Made by a program: the position numbers and the translations under genes. Shown here piece after piece: positions 1 to 6,172 of a stretch of 13,892 nt of DNA. Every line of letters begins with the position of its first letter. The first letter of the stretch is position 1. The DNA comes from JBKBXU01 sp046313675 (lineage in GTDB: Bacteria > Bacteroidota > Bacteroidia > Cytophagales > Cytophagaceae): the NCBI GenBank assembly GCA_046313675.1, contig JBKBXU010000099.1, forward strand, positions 1 through 13,892. Reading direction: 5' to 3'. Under the pieces are notes generated by a model that did not search any database, was not told where the DNA came from, and was given only the letters and a program-made list of their open reading frames with translations.

Positions 1-27
1 GGTGGAATTGTTGGTTTTTTGACCAAA

Positions 28-1068
28 TTAAAAAGTTACACCTGTGGCGCATCGCCAGGAGGTCAAAGCCCGAAGGAATGCTTCACGGGCTTTTTCATTT
101 TCTTCAAAACTGCTGTTCATATGAAAAGTTTGTCCTCCTTTCATATCCATATTTACCAGCGAGGGAAGTCTGGCAAACCCATTGGAGTTGATGTTCAGGC
201 AAGAATAGGTGACCGTGAGTATTTGAAGACTTTGGGTGCTTCCTCCACCATGGTTTACTATGCGTACATCTCCTGTTCCTGCGCAGGGAGAAGAAGGTAC
301 TTTTACTTTTATTTCAGTATCTGACCAACTGATGTAATCAGAAGAAAGAGGGCGTATATACGAATTTCCACCGTCGTTGCAGTTTTTAAATTCCACATAC
401 CCGCTTCCCTGAATTGAGCCAAATCCGGAACCGGTGATGGTAAGAGGTTGGAAGGTGCCACCAGTGATGGTAGTTGGGTTTAGGTTTTGGATAACAGGTA
501 AGGTGGAAGGTATTATATCTGGAACAAGTCCTATTCTCTTTTCCGGGTTGTATATTTTCTTGTAAGGAGTACCTGCTATTCGTTCGATTTTTTGGACAAG
601 GTCTTCCTGTATGTTTTTGTAGGTGAAAAAGGGGTCATGGGCATGCGTTTCATCCTCATGGTATTTGATAAATCCCTGGGCTGCGGCATAGCTTTGGTAG
701 GTGTTTTTACGATGGTTTACCGGCTGGCAAAAGAAAATTCCTTTATCGCCGGGATGTAACGACAGGCTGCCGGTCACTATATGCCATTCATTTTCAGTTT
801 TGCCGCCTTGAGCGAGTATCTTAATTTCATTTTCAGAGGAATAGCCTTTTAGAATGCCGCTAAGGGTAATGGTGTATAGGGTGAAGATGTTTCCGCTGTT
901 GTTATCTTTGACGATTTCTAAATTAGTTACCAATCCCTCCACAATAAGGGTGGCTTGTTCTGTTCTTTTCTGTAAAGAAACCGGTTCGAGCATGCATGCT
1001 CCATCTGAATGAGCCTTGCTGAAGGGGAAGCTTATAAGTAAAAGATATATAATGAGCATCTTTTTCAT
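28..1068 (-). CDS. Secreted OB-like/TIG-domain protein, probably the truncated front part of a matrixin-type metalloprotease
   Basis: Exported protein of 346 residues. I place the start at the ATG at 1068 because it opens directly into a signal peptide (MKKMLIIYLLLISFPFSKA, residues 1-19); the reading frame runs 29 codons further upstream but that part does not look like a signal peptide. Residues about 35-115 form a beta-rich segment (VEGLV, LSGILKG) like the N-terminal OB-like domain of Bacteroidota secreted proteins. Residues about 190-287 are an IPT/TIG Ig-like domain (PVIQNLNPTTITGG, LTITGSGFG, DVRIVN). The end (ALTSWRCATGVTF) matches, from memory of the family, the linker just before a matrixin-like zinc protease domain. 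A TAA then stops the frame at 28-30, but the same frame continues with FGQKTNNST to the window edge, as expected for the family. No HExxH motif is present, so the visible product would be non-catalytic. Pseudogene, sequence error or a genuine short form are all possible. Confidence 0.75.
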   Translation of the reverse strand: MKKMLIIYLLLISFPFSKAHSDGACMLEPVSLQKRTEQATLIVEGLVTNLEIVKDNNSGNIFTLYTITLSGILKGYSSENEIKILAQGGKTENEWHIVTGSLSLHPGDKGIFFCQPVNHRKNTYQSYAAAQGFIKYHEDETHAHDPFFTYKNIQEDLVQKIERIAGTPYKKIYNPEKRIGLVPDIIPSTLPVIQNLNPTTITGGTFQPLTITGSGFGSIQGSGYVEFKNCNDGGNSYIRPLSSDYISWSDTEIKVKVPSSPCAGTGDVRIVNHGGGSTQSLQILTVTYSCLNINSNGFARLPSLVNMDMKGGQTFHMNSSFEENEKAREAFLRALTSWRCATGVTF

Positions 1069-1165
1069 CAGCACAAGAAACGTAGGTTTGTGGTTTTTCT
1101 TATAGATACAATAGGTTACGAAATATCTTATTGAAGGGATTTGTGCGGGCTGCACTTAACATCTA

Positions 1166-1242
1166 CCGGGCTGTATCGGTAAGGTCGGTGCGGGCCGCCC
1201 GCCAGAGCCGGCGTGCCCGCAAGGCTAGTGGGAGGGGCGTCC
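1166..1242. repeat. GC-rich intergenic element, possible REP-like or structured sequence
   Basis: About three quarters of these 77 bases are G or C, in sharp contrast with the AT-rich sequence on both sides. It contains tgcgggc at 1189-1195 facing its complement gcccgca at 1215-1221, with more GC-rich sequence (cgcccgcc, agccggcg) between them, so a hairpin is likely. Another tgcgggc lies at 1144-1150. It sits directly behind the stop codon of the aminotransferase gene (minus strand) and may act as its transcript end, although no T-tract follows the stem. I do not recognise the family; a genome-wide interspersed repeat is the simplest reading. Confidence 0.4.
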
Positions 1243-1248
1243 CAAAAT

Positions 1249-2439
1249 TTACTTTTTTTGACTATTTATTGCGTCTAATATGATTTGACAAGCTTCTTTG
1301 ATTTCATTTTCTGTGATGGTTAGGGGTGGGGCTATACGCATGGAGTTGTCGCAAAACAGGAACCAGTCGGTCAATACTCCGGAAGCGATGGCTTTGTCAA
1401 TGACTTTTTTGAGGAAGTCATAGCTTTCCAGTTCTACGGCCATCATAAGGCCTTTGCTGCGGATTTCTTTGATGGCAGGGTGTTGTAGAAGCTGGCGGAA
1501 AAGTTGTTCTTTTTCAGGGACTTTTTCGCAGAGCTTTTCATCATGAATTATGTTCAGGGTGGCTAAGGCAGCGGCGCAGCTAACGGGGTGGCCCCCAAAT
1601 GTGGTAATATGTCCCAATACAGGATCGGCGGTGAGGCTGCTCATTACATTGGAGCTTGAAATGAATGCGCCAATAGGCATGCCTCCGCCCATTCCTTTGG
1701 CGCATACAAGGATGTCAGGAACGATGTTGTAGTGTTCAAAGGCCCAGAATTTTCCGGATCTGCCAAAGCCACATTGGATTTCATCGAGCACCAGTAAGGT
1801 TCCGGTTTCATGGCATTTTTGCCTGAGTGCCTGAAAGTATGACTTATCCGCAGTTCGGACGCCGGCTTCACCTTGAATGGTTTCTATAAAAACGGCAGCC
1901 GAGTGGTGGGTAATCAGATCCAGGTCTTGATGGCTTCCAAAGCGGATGTGCCTGATCTGTGGTAAAAGCGGACGGAACGATTGCTTGAAATATTCATTGC
2001 CATTGAGGGACAGGGAGCCTTGTGTGGATCCGTGATATGCATTGATGCAGGAAATGATTTCCGCTCTTCCGGTATGGCGCTTTGCCAGTTTCATGGCACC
2101 TTCCACGGCTTCGCTGCCGGAATTAACAAGGTAAACGCTTTTTAGTGGCTCGGGTAGGGTTTTGCATAACTCCTCTGCTAAGCGCACTTGTGGGCTTTGT
2201 ATAATTTCGCCATAAACCATCAGGTGCATGTATTTGTCAACCTGGTCTTTAATTGCCTTTACAACCTGAGGGTGGCGGTGTCCTACATTGCTGACGCCTA
2301 TTCCTGAGATCAGGTCCATGATTTTTTTGCCCGATTTATCATACATGTACACACCTTCGGCTTGCTCGATTTCCAGCAAGAGTGGAGAAGGAGAGGTTTG
2401 TGCCATATGCTTAAGGAATAATTCTCGGTTGTTTGGCAT
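1249..2439 (-). CDS. Class III PLP-dependent aminotransferase (acetylornithine/ornithine aminotransferase-like)
   Basis: Complete cytoplasmic enzyme of 396 residues, the usual length for fold-type I class III aminotransferases, which move an amino group between an amino donor and 2-oxoglutarate or a similar acceptor. The family marks are all visible: the cofactor phosphate-binding NSGSEA (106-111), the AYHG stretch (134-137) that stacks on the ring, LVLDEIQCGFGRSG with Asp219 for the pyridine nitrogen, the Schiff-base Lys248 in CAKGMGGGMPIGAF, the TTFGGHP loop (279-285), and Arg368 in MRIAPPLT for the substrate carboxylate. The substrate cannot be fixed from sequence: ornithine, acetylornithine, 4-aminobutyrate and other omega-amines are all used in this class. 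No arginine or lysine pathway gene is next to it. It lies 78 bp after the upstream T9SS gene, but a terminator lies between them, so it probably has its own promoter. Confidence 0.93.
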   Translation of the reverse strand: MPNNRELFLKHMAQTSPSPLLLEIEQAEGVYMYDKSGKKIMDLISGIGVSNVGHRHPQVVKAIKDQVDKYMHLMVYGEIIQSPQVRLAEELCKTLPEPLKSVYLVNSGSEAVEGAMKLAKRHTGRAEIISCINAYHGSTQGSLSLNGNEYFKQSFRPLLPQIRHIRFGSHQDLDLITHHSAAVFIETIQGEAGVRTADKSYFQALRQKCHETGTLLVLDEIQCGFGRSGKFWAFEHYNIVPDILVCAKGMGGGMPIGAFISSSNVMSSLTADPVLGHITTFGGHPVSCAAALATLNIIHDEKLCEKVPEKEQLFRQLLQHPAIKEIRSKGLMMAVELESYDFLKKVIDKAIASGVLTDWFLFCDNSMRIAPPLTITENEIKEACQIILDAINSQKK

Positions 2440-2461
2440 GGTAGTTTAGCTTATCCAGGCT

Positions 2462-2469
2462 CAAAAATA
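2462..2469 (-). promoter_or_regulatory. Candidate Bacteroidota -7 promoter box for the aminotransferase gene
   Basis: Read on the minus strand this is TATTTTTG, a full match to the Bacteroidota -7 consensus TAnnTTTG. It lies 22 bp before the aminotransferase ATG and directly behind the terminator stem of the previous gene, so the box overlaps that terminator's T-tract. I do not see a clear -33 TTG element at the expected distance, where the terminator arm lies. Chance matches are possible in T-rich sequence, so this is weak. Confidence 0.3.
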
Positions 2470-2470
2470 A

Positions 2471-2500
2471 AAAAAGGTGCCGGTTTACCGACACCTTTTT
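2471..2500 (-). terminator. Intrinsic terminator after the 635-residue T9SS protein gene
   Basis: On the minus strand this is AAAAAGGTG, a short inner CGG/CCG stem, then CACCTTTTT followed by more T residues. The outer stem is 9 bp; the one mismatch in the DNA becomes a U-G pair in minus-strand RNA, which supports use in that direction. It starts 17 bp past the stop codon at 2518. The A-tract on the other side would also allow weak bidirectional action. Confidence 0.85.
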
Positions 2501-2517
2501 GAATATACTTTCTTTCC

Positions 2518-4425
2518 TTATTTCTTGATAATATTAATTATGGTCTGGCATTGTTCATTCTCAGAACTAATCCTAAGCATATACAAGCCTGATTTCAGAT
2601 TTAGGCCGTCTAAGTCGATATTCCCGCCGGAATTATTAATCAGATAGGTTCTTCCGGTTTGATCCAAAAGTGAATAACTCAGACCGTTTGCATTGGAACC
2701 CAGCTCCACGCGGAACTGGTTTTCTACCGGGTTAGGATATACCGTAGCATTCAGGCAATTGTTCTTATTTGCGCTACGGTTTGCCAATATTTCCGCTTCG
2801 GGTTCGTCTATCGTAAGTGTGAAGCTTGTAAAGGCTGTACCTCCTTTGTTGTCATGTGCATAGACGTAAATCAATAGTTCGCCCATATCTTCTTCCGTAG
2901 GACGGCCTTCAAAGGTTCTGCTTTCGCCATCAAAACTTAACCAGGCGGGCAGAGGCTCTCCGCTAGAAGTGCTGCTTGTATAGCTTAGTTCATCTCCGTC
3001 CTCATCATAGAATATATTTGCGGAGAATGTATAAGAATACAAATAGTCAACGGTGGCGGTTTGATCGGGAATATCTCCTGCAACCACCGGTGCAGTATTT
3101 CTTTCCAACACATGAAGGTCAAATCGTGTATGGGTTCTGCCCCCATGGTTGTCATCTGCTGTAATTCGGATATGGTATGTTCCGACTTGATTATCTGATG
3201 GTGTTCCTTCAAAGGTTCTGTTTTCACCGTTGAAGCTCAGCCAGGCCGGCAGGTCGTTTTCTTCATCCTGTGTTGCCGTGTACGTCAGCGCATGTCCGTC
3301 AGGGTCTGTAAATAAGTTTTCATCAAATGTAAAAGTAAATAGATCCTCAGCCGTAACAAACTGATCTTCCAGGTCATCGTTGACTTCCGGAGGGTTGTTT
3401 CCTCTTACGGTAAGGGTGAATTCATCTATAGCCAGTTTTTGATCCGGATCTCTTACAACAACCATAACATAGTACCGGCCACCATCTTCTTCAGCCGGCG
3501 TTCCGCTAAGGGTCATGGTTGAATAGTTGAAGCTGAGCCAATCCGGCAAACTGTTGTTGTCGCGCAGGCGTACATAGTAGTTTAATGATGCATCCTGAGG
3601 ATGCATGAACGTGTTTTCCGGGAAGGTGTAGGAGAAATCGTCCTCCGCATATACTTCCTGGCTTTGCAGTGGATTGGCTACGTAAGGCCCTCCGGATGGT
3701 ACAGGTTCGCAGTTATCTCTTTCCGATTCCGGGTTGCTTGCATTCATCCCATGGAATCCGCTGATTCCCATGGTTTGGTTATAGAGCGCAATACGGTCCA
3801 TTTTAAATCCCCTGGAACGTCCTTTTATTTGTATGCTATAGATGCCTGGTTCGCTAACCTCAAAATACACATCGTGAAAGTTGCCCGCATGAGGAACTCC
3901 GGTAAGTTGAGCTTTCATGAACCAATGCCACTGATCTTTGGCACCTATTAGGTATTTAAACCATTGTGCGCTAACATTTCCTGTAACACTATCTCCGATC
4001 ATGGTTATAGCATTTCCTGTAGGAAAGCGCACCCATATGTCATTGTCTTCTGTTTCTTGCCTGTATGCACGGACTTTCAAGCTATATCTTCCCGGATTGT
4101 CAATGCGAAAGGAATAGGTAATCACATTGGAATTATCATCTTCAGAAGGTGTGCCCATGCTGCTTCCGCCTGAAAACTGTAAGTATCCTTCTCCTAGATG
4201 GTCTGCAATGTCTGCTCTTTTAACCCAATAGGTTCCCGATAGGTCGCCGGACTCGGCTTCCATGGTAATAATTCCATCTTCTTCCACAAATGGACATACT
4301 TCTGTATCATCATCAGGGTCGTCTGAAAATGCATTGACGCTTGTTAAGGTAAAACTTAACAATAAAAGCAATATCCAGGGCATTCCATTGCCCGGTTTGC
4401 TGGTGTCTGGTAAATTTTTTTTCAT
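2518..4425 (-). CDS. Secreted multidomain protein: CBM-like domain, three cadherin-like Ig domains, T9SS type A sorting domain
   Basis: Exported protein of 635 residues. I choose the ATG at 4425 because it gives a signal peptide with a long n-region and hydrophobic core (WILLLLLSFTLTSVNA, cleavage near 32); the frame extends 32 codons upstream without a plausible leader. Residues about 50-217 form a galactose-binding-like jelly roll (ITMEAESG at the start, FKMDRIALYN at the end) as in CBM6/35-type and GH115 C-terminal domains, so sugar binding is likely. Residues 246-341, 343-440 and 443-540 are three tandem dystroglycan/cadherin-like (He_PIG/CADG) Ig domains with the repeated signature LPxWLSF...FEGxP and DPDG or DEDGD calcium-type motifs. 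Residues about 556-635 are the T9SS tail (VYPNP at 562-566, KSGLYMLRI near the end). There is no catalytic domain. Probable role: surface or secreted adhesin or glycan-binding scaffold. Terminators on both sides suggest its own transcript. Confidence 0.9.
   Translation of the reverse strand: MKKNLPDTSKPGNGMPWILLLLLSFTLTSVNAFSDDPDDDTEVCPFVEEDGIITMEAESGDLSGTYWVKRADIADHLGEGYLQFSGGSSMGTPSEDDNSNVITYSFRIDNPGRYSLKVRAYRQETEDNDIWVRFPTGNAITMIGDSVTGNVSAQWFKYLIGAKDQWHWFMKAQLTGVPHAGNFHDVYFEVSEPGIYSIQIKGRSRGFKMDRIALYNQTMGISGFHGMNASNPESERDNCEPVPSGGPYVANPLQSQEVYAEDDFSYTFPENTFMHPQDASLNYYVRLRDNNSLPDWLSFNYSTMTLSGTPAEEDGGRYYVMVVVRDPDQKLAIDEFTLTVRGNNPPEVNDDLEDQFVTAEDLFTFTFDENLFTDPDGHALTYTATQDEENDLPAWLSFNGENRTFEGTPSDNQVGTYHIRITADDNHGGRTHTRFDLHVLERNTAPVVAGDIPDQTATVDYLYSYTFSANIFYDEDGDELSYTSSTSSGEPLPAWLSFDGESRTFEGRPTEEDMGELLIYVYAHDNKGGTAFTSFTLTIDEPEAEILANRSANKNNCLNATVYPNPVENQFRVELGSNANGLSYSLLDQTGRTYLINNSGGNIDLDGLNLKSGLYMLRISSENEQCQTIINIIKK
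2806..3690 (-). repeat. Three tandem cadherin-like Ig domain repeats within the 635-residue protein
   Basis: The protein repeats with a period of about 100 residues (roughly 300 bp). Units 2 and 3 are the most alike: LPAWLSFNGENRTFEGTPSD against LPAWLSFDGESRTFEGRPTE, both ending in a DDNHGG or HDNKGG turn. Unit 1 is more diverged (LPDWLSFNYSTMTLSGTP). This suggests an older unit 1 and a more recent duplication giving units 2 and 3. Confidence 0.8.
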
Positions 4426-4576
4426 ATAATTAAGGTTTCTTGTTTTAAAAAATGTTTTAAAAGTGGATTTGCATCCATATAAATAAGCTTGGGGGATGTT
4501 TATTTGTTTAGAGGTATACAAGTGATTTTTTGTAATAGATTGTTTATCAATTTAATTATCCCTTGGAAGTATGGGT

Positions 4577-4609
4577 AAAAAAAGGATCTGTATGCTTGCA
4601 TACAGATCC
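4577..4609 (-). terminator. Intrinsic terminator after the malectin/T9SS gene
   Basis: A perfect inverted repeat, GGATCTGTATG at 4584-4594 and CATACAGATCC at 4599-4609 with a 4-base loop, is followed on the minus strand by seven T residues (4583-4577). It lies 27 bp past the stop codon at 4636 and separates this gene from the 635-residue T9SS gene. Confidence 0.92.
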
Positions 4610-4635
4610 GGTTGTACTAATTTTCGGATGATTTT

Positions 4636-5571
4636 TTATTGACTTTTAATAAGTTTTTGGGTTTGCAAAACCTTATTGTCTTCACTTTCTACTTTTACAA
4701 AATATATTCCGGCAGGCAAGGAAGAAGTATTTACCTGATTAGCCTGCGAGAGGTTGGTAAAACTAAAGCTTTGCATTAATACGCCAATATGATTGTAGAT
4801 AGAAACCTTATACTCGCTTCCCTGCCCATTGCCTTGTATATAGATGTTTTCTTTAAATGGATTTGGGAAGATTCGAATTTCCGGATCGTCCAGCGCAATG
4901 CTGGCTGAAGTAACTTCTTCGATCTCAAATTCGAAGTCATCTTCCAAACGGATTATTTCTATGGCAGCAACTACAGGGTGTTGTCTTACCCTGTAAAGGT
5001 CAATGTTTATCTCACCGTCGCTTTCTGCCAGAAATGATTTCATTATTCCCCGGTGACTTCCGGCTTCAGCATATATATCCAGGTTGCTCAGTCTTCGTTG
5101 ATTTTCTATGTCAATGTTGAAGAGCCTCATCTCCGGCCCATTGAGGAATATTTCTGCAAAATATAAACGAACTTCTACTTTTTGTCCTTCCTCTACCGGG
5201 AATGTCCAGCGAAGTGCATTGACATTGTAGTTGTCATTTCCCCTTTCAGATTTGAATAGCTTTTCCGGGGTATCTTCCGGAACGGATGCATCCATGGAAA
5301 CAGGGTCTTCCGTGGTCCAGACCTTATTTCCCGATTCACCATGGTTTGAATAAGCTGATGGTTTCAGGTAATCATCGTCAGTCCAGTTTACTTCCCAATC
5401 GTCATGCGTAGCGACTTGGACTCCACCTGCATTAAGCCTGTACAATACCTCCAGGTGATGGTCTTCGGTATTGTTTTGTGCCATAGATTGTGCACTCCAT
5501 AGTACTAATGCAAAAATTTGTACAAAAATTATTGTTAGTACATAATTTGATTCATTGTATTTCTGTTTCAT
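4636..5571 (-). CDS. Secreted malectin-domain protein with T9SS type A sorting domain
   Basis: Exported protein of 311 residues. The ATG at 5571 is preferred over a GTG three codons upstream; a GAGG stretch lies about 5 bases before the ATG. Signal peptide residues 1-31 (VLTIIFVQIFALVLWSAQSMA). Residues about 43-208 are a malectin/di-glucose-binding-type domain: LYRLNAGG at the start, WTFPVEEGQKVEVRLYFAE in the middle, then MRLFNIDIE and AIEIIRL at the end. In eukaryotic malectin this fold binds Glc2-type sugars; in bacteria it is usually an accessory glycan-binding domain. Residues about 232-311 are the T9SS tail (IFPNPF at 234-239, LPAGIYFVKVES). The malectin domain is clearly paralogous to the one at the C-terminus of the 2298-residue protein encoded just upstream (shared FPVEEG, VEVRL, RLFNI, QHP). 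No enzyme domain is present. Likely a secreted or surface-anchored glycan binder. Confidence 0.92.
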   Translation of the reverse strand: MKQKYNESNYVLTIIFVQIFALVLWSAQSMAQNNTEDHHLEVLYRLNAGGVQVATHDDWEVNWTDDDYLKPSAYSNHGESGNKVWTTEDPVSMDASVPEDTPEKLFKSERGNDNYNVNALRWTFPVEEGQKVEVRLYFAEIFLNGPEMRLFNIDIENQRRLSNLDIYAEAGSHRGIMKSFLAESDGEINIDLYRVRQHPVVAAIEIIRLEDDFEFEIEEVTSASIALDDPEIRIFPNPFKENIYIQGNGQGSEYKVSIYNHIGVLMQSFSFTNLSQANQVNTSSLPAGIYFVKVESEDNKVLQTQKLIKSQ

Positions 5572-5651
5572 AAGCCTCACATATTTTAGTTCTACACAAT
5601 TAAATAACCTGGAAGGGTATCGCTTAGTTATGGGAAATTGAAAAAAAAGAG

Positions 5652-5774
5652 TGAAATGGGAGCGGAGTGCTGGGAGCGGGAGCGGAAAAAGAGAGCGGAG
5701 AGCGGAGATAATTACGAATGGGTTAATTACGAATTACGGGAATTAGGCGTAAGGCGTAAGGCGTAAGTAGTAAG
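5652..5774 (+). repeat. Low-complexity tandem repeat block (GCGGAG, AATTACGA and GGCGTAA units)
   Basis: Purine-rich GCGGAG-type units run from about 5659 to 5707, followed by AATTACGA-type repeats (5709-5745) and then three tandem GGCGTAA units in the 30 bases 5745-5774. A further purine-rich GCGGAG/GCGGGAG stretch lies at 5839-5866. The GGCGTAA block resembles, in the opposite orientation, the first module of the composite repeat at 5869-6167. With that composite repeat it fills the 601-bp gap between the two malectin genes; I see no gene in the gap. Confidence 0.7.
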
Positions 5775-5868
5775 TTTTGTTAAATATTAAGTGCGGTACA
5801 TGGTCCACCGGATTAACCTCAATAGTAAATCGTAAATCGGATCGGAGAGCGGGAGTGTGGAGCGGTTT

Positions 5869-6167
5869 TACCGTCATTGCGAGGCTTTGAAATGGCCTTT
5901 AGTGCAGTGGGAAACCGTGGCAATCCCTTGGAGTGGATACGTATTTTATGGATTAGTAATTTGGTATGTATTCCACTTCTAACAGATTGCTGCGTCGTCG
6001 TGCCTCCTTCTCGCAATGACGGGACAAAGTGAACAGATCCCTCGTCGTACCTCCTCGGGATGACAGGTAGATTAGTCAAAACTTAAAACTTAAAACTTAA
6101 CACTTTTTTTATCCAATAACTTAATAGCTTATCTTTCCTTACGCCTTATTACTTATGCCTTACGCCT
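5869..6167 (-). repeat. Composite intergenic repeat, left copy (inverted relative to the copy at 13234-13534)
   Basis: Reading outward from the giant gene on the minus strand, four modules follow in order: GGCGTAAG-type block (6167-6138), AAGTTTT tandem units (three perfect copies, 6098-6078), a 35-base block at 6068-6034 beginning ACCTGTCATCCCGAGG, and a hairpin-capable block with CGTCATTGCGAG at one end and its complement at the other (6021-5872). The same modules in the same order occur right of the gene on the plus strand. The first 30 bases are identical in the two copies, the 35-base block differs at 2 positions and a 39-base part of the last block at 3. The repeat begins 5 bases after the giant gene's stop codon. 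Confidence 0.85.
5872..6021. repeat. REP/BIME-like inverted pair, left
   Basis: CGTCATTGCGAGGC at the left end faces CTCGCAATGACG at the right end about 150 bases apart, with a nested GGCAATC near 5919-5925 and GATTGC near 5985-5990. This pattern (GTCATTGCGAG...GCAATC) resembles REP-type palindromes widespread in bacterial intergenic DNA and often linked to RAYT transposases; that link is from memory and no such transposase is in the window. A transcript through it could fold into a long hairpin just downstream of the giant gene. Confidence 0.65.
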
Positions 6168-6172
6168 AATTC

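Noticed and set aside
1069..1155. 29-codon N-terminal extension of the TIG-domain protein
   Set aside because: The internal ATG at 1068 begins a clear signal peptide; an extension in front of it would block export.
4426..4521. 32-codon extension of the 635-residue protein
   Set aside because: It precedes the signal peptide and runs through AT-rich leader sequence; the ATG at 4425 is the better start.
5572..5580. GTG start three codons before the malectin gene ATG
   Set aside because: The ATG at 5571 has a GAGG stretch at suitable distance and gives a normal signal peptide.
5819..6079. Open frame of 86 codons on the minus strand (starting MTNLPVIPRRYDEG)
   Set aside because: It is the translation of the composite repeat and its flank. 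The same repeat occurs at 13234-13534 without the frame, and the peptide has no protein-like features.
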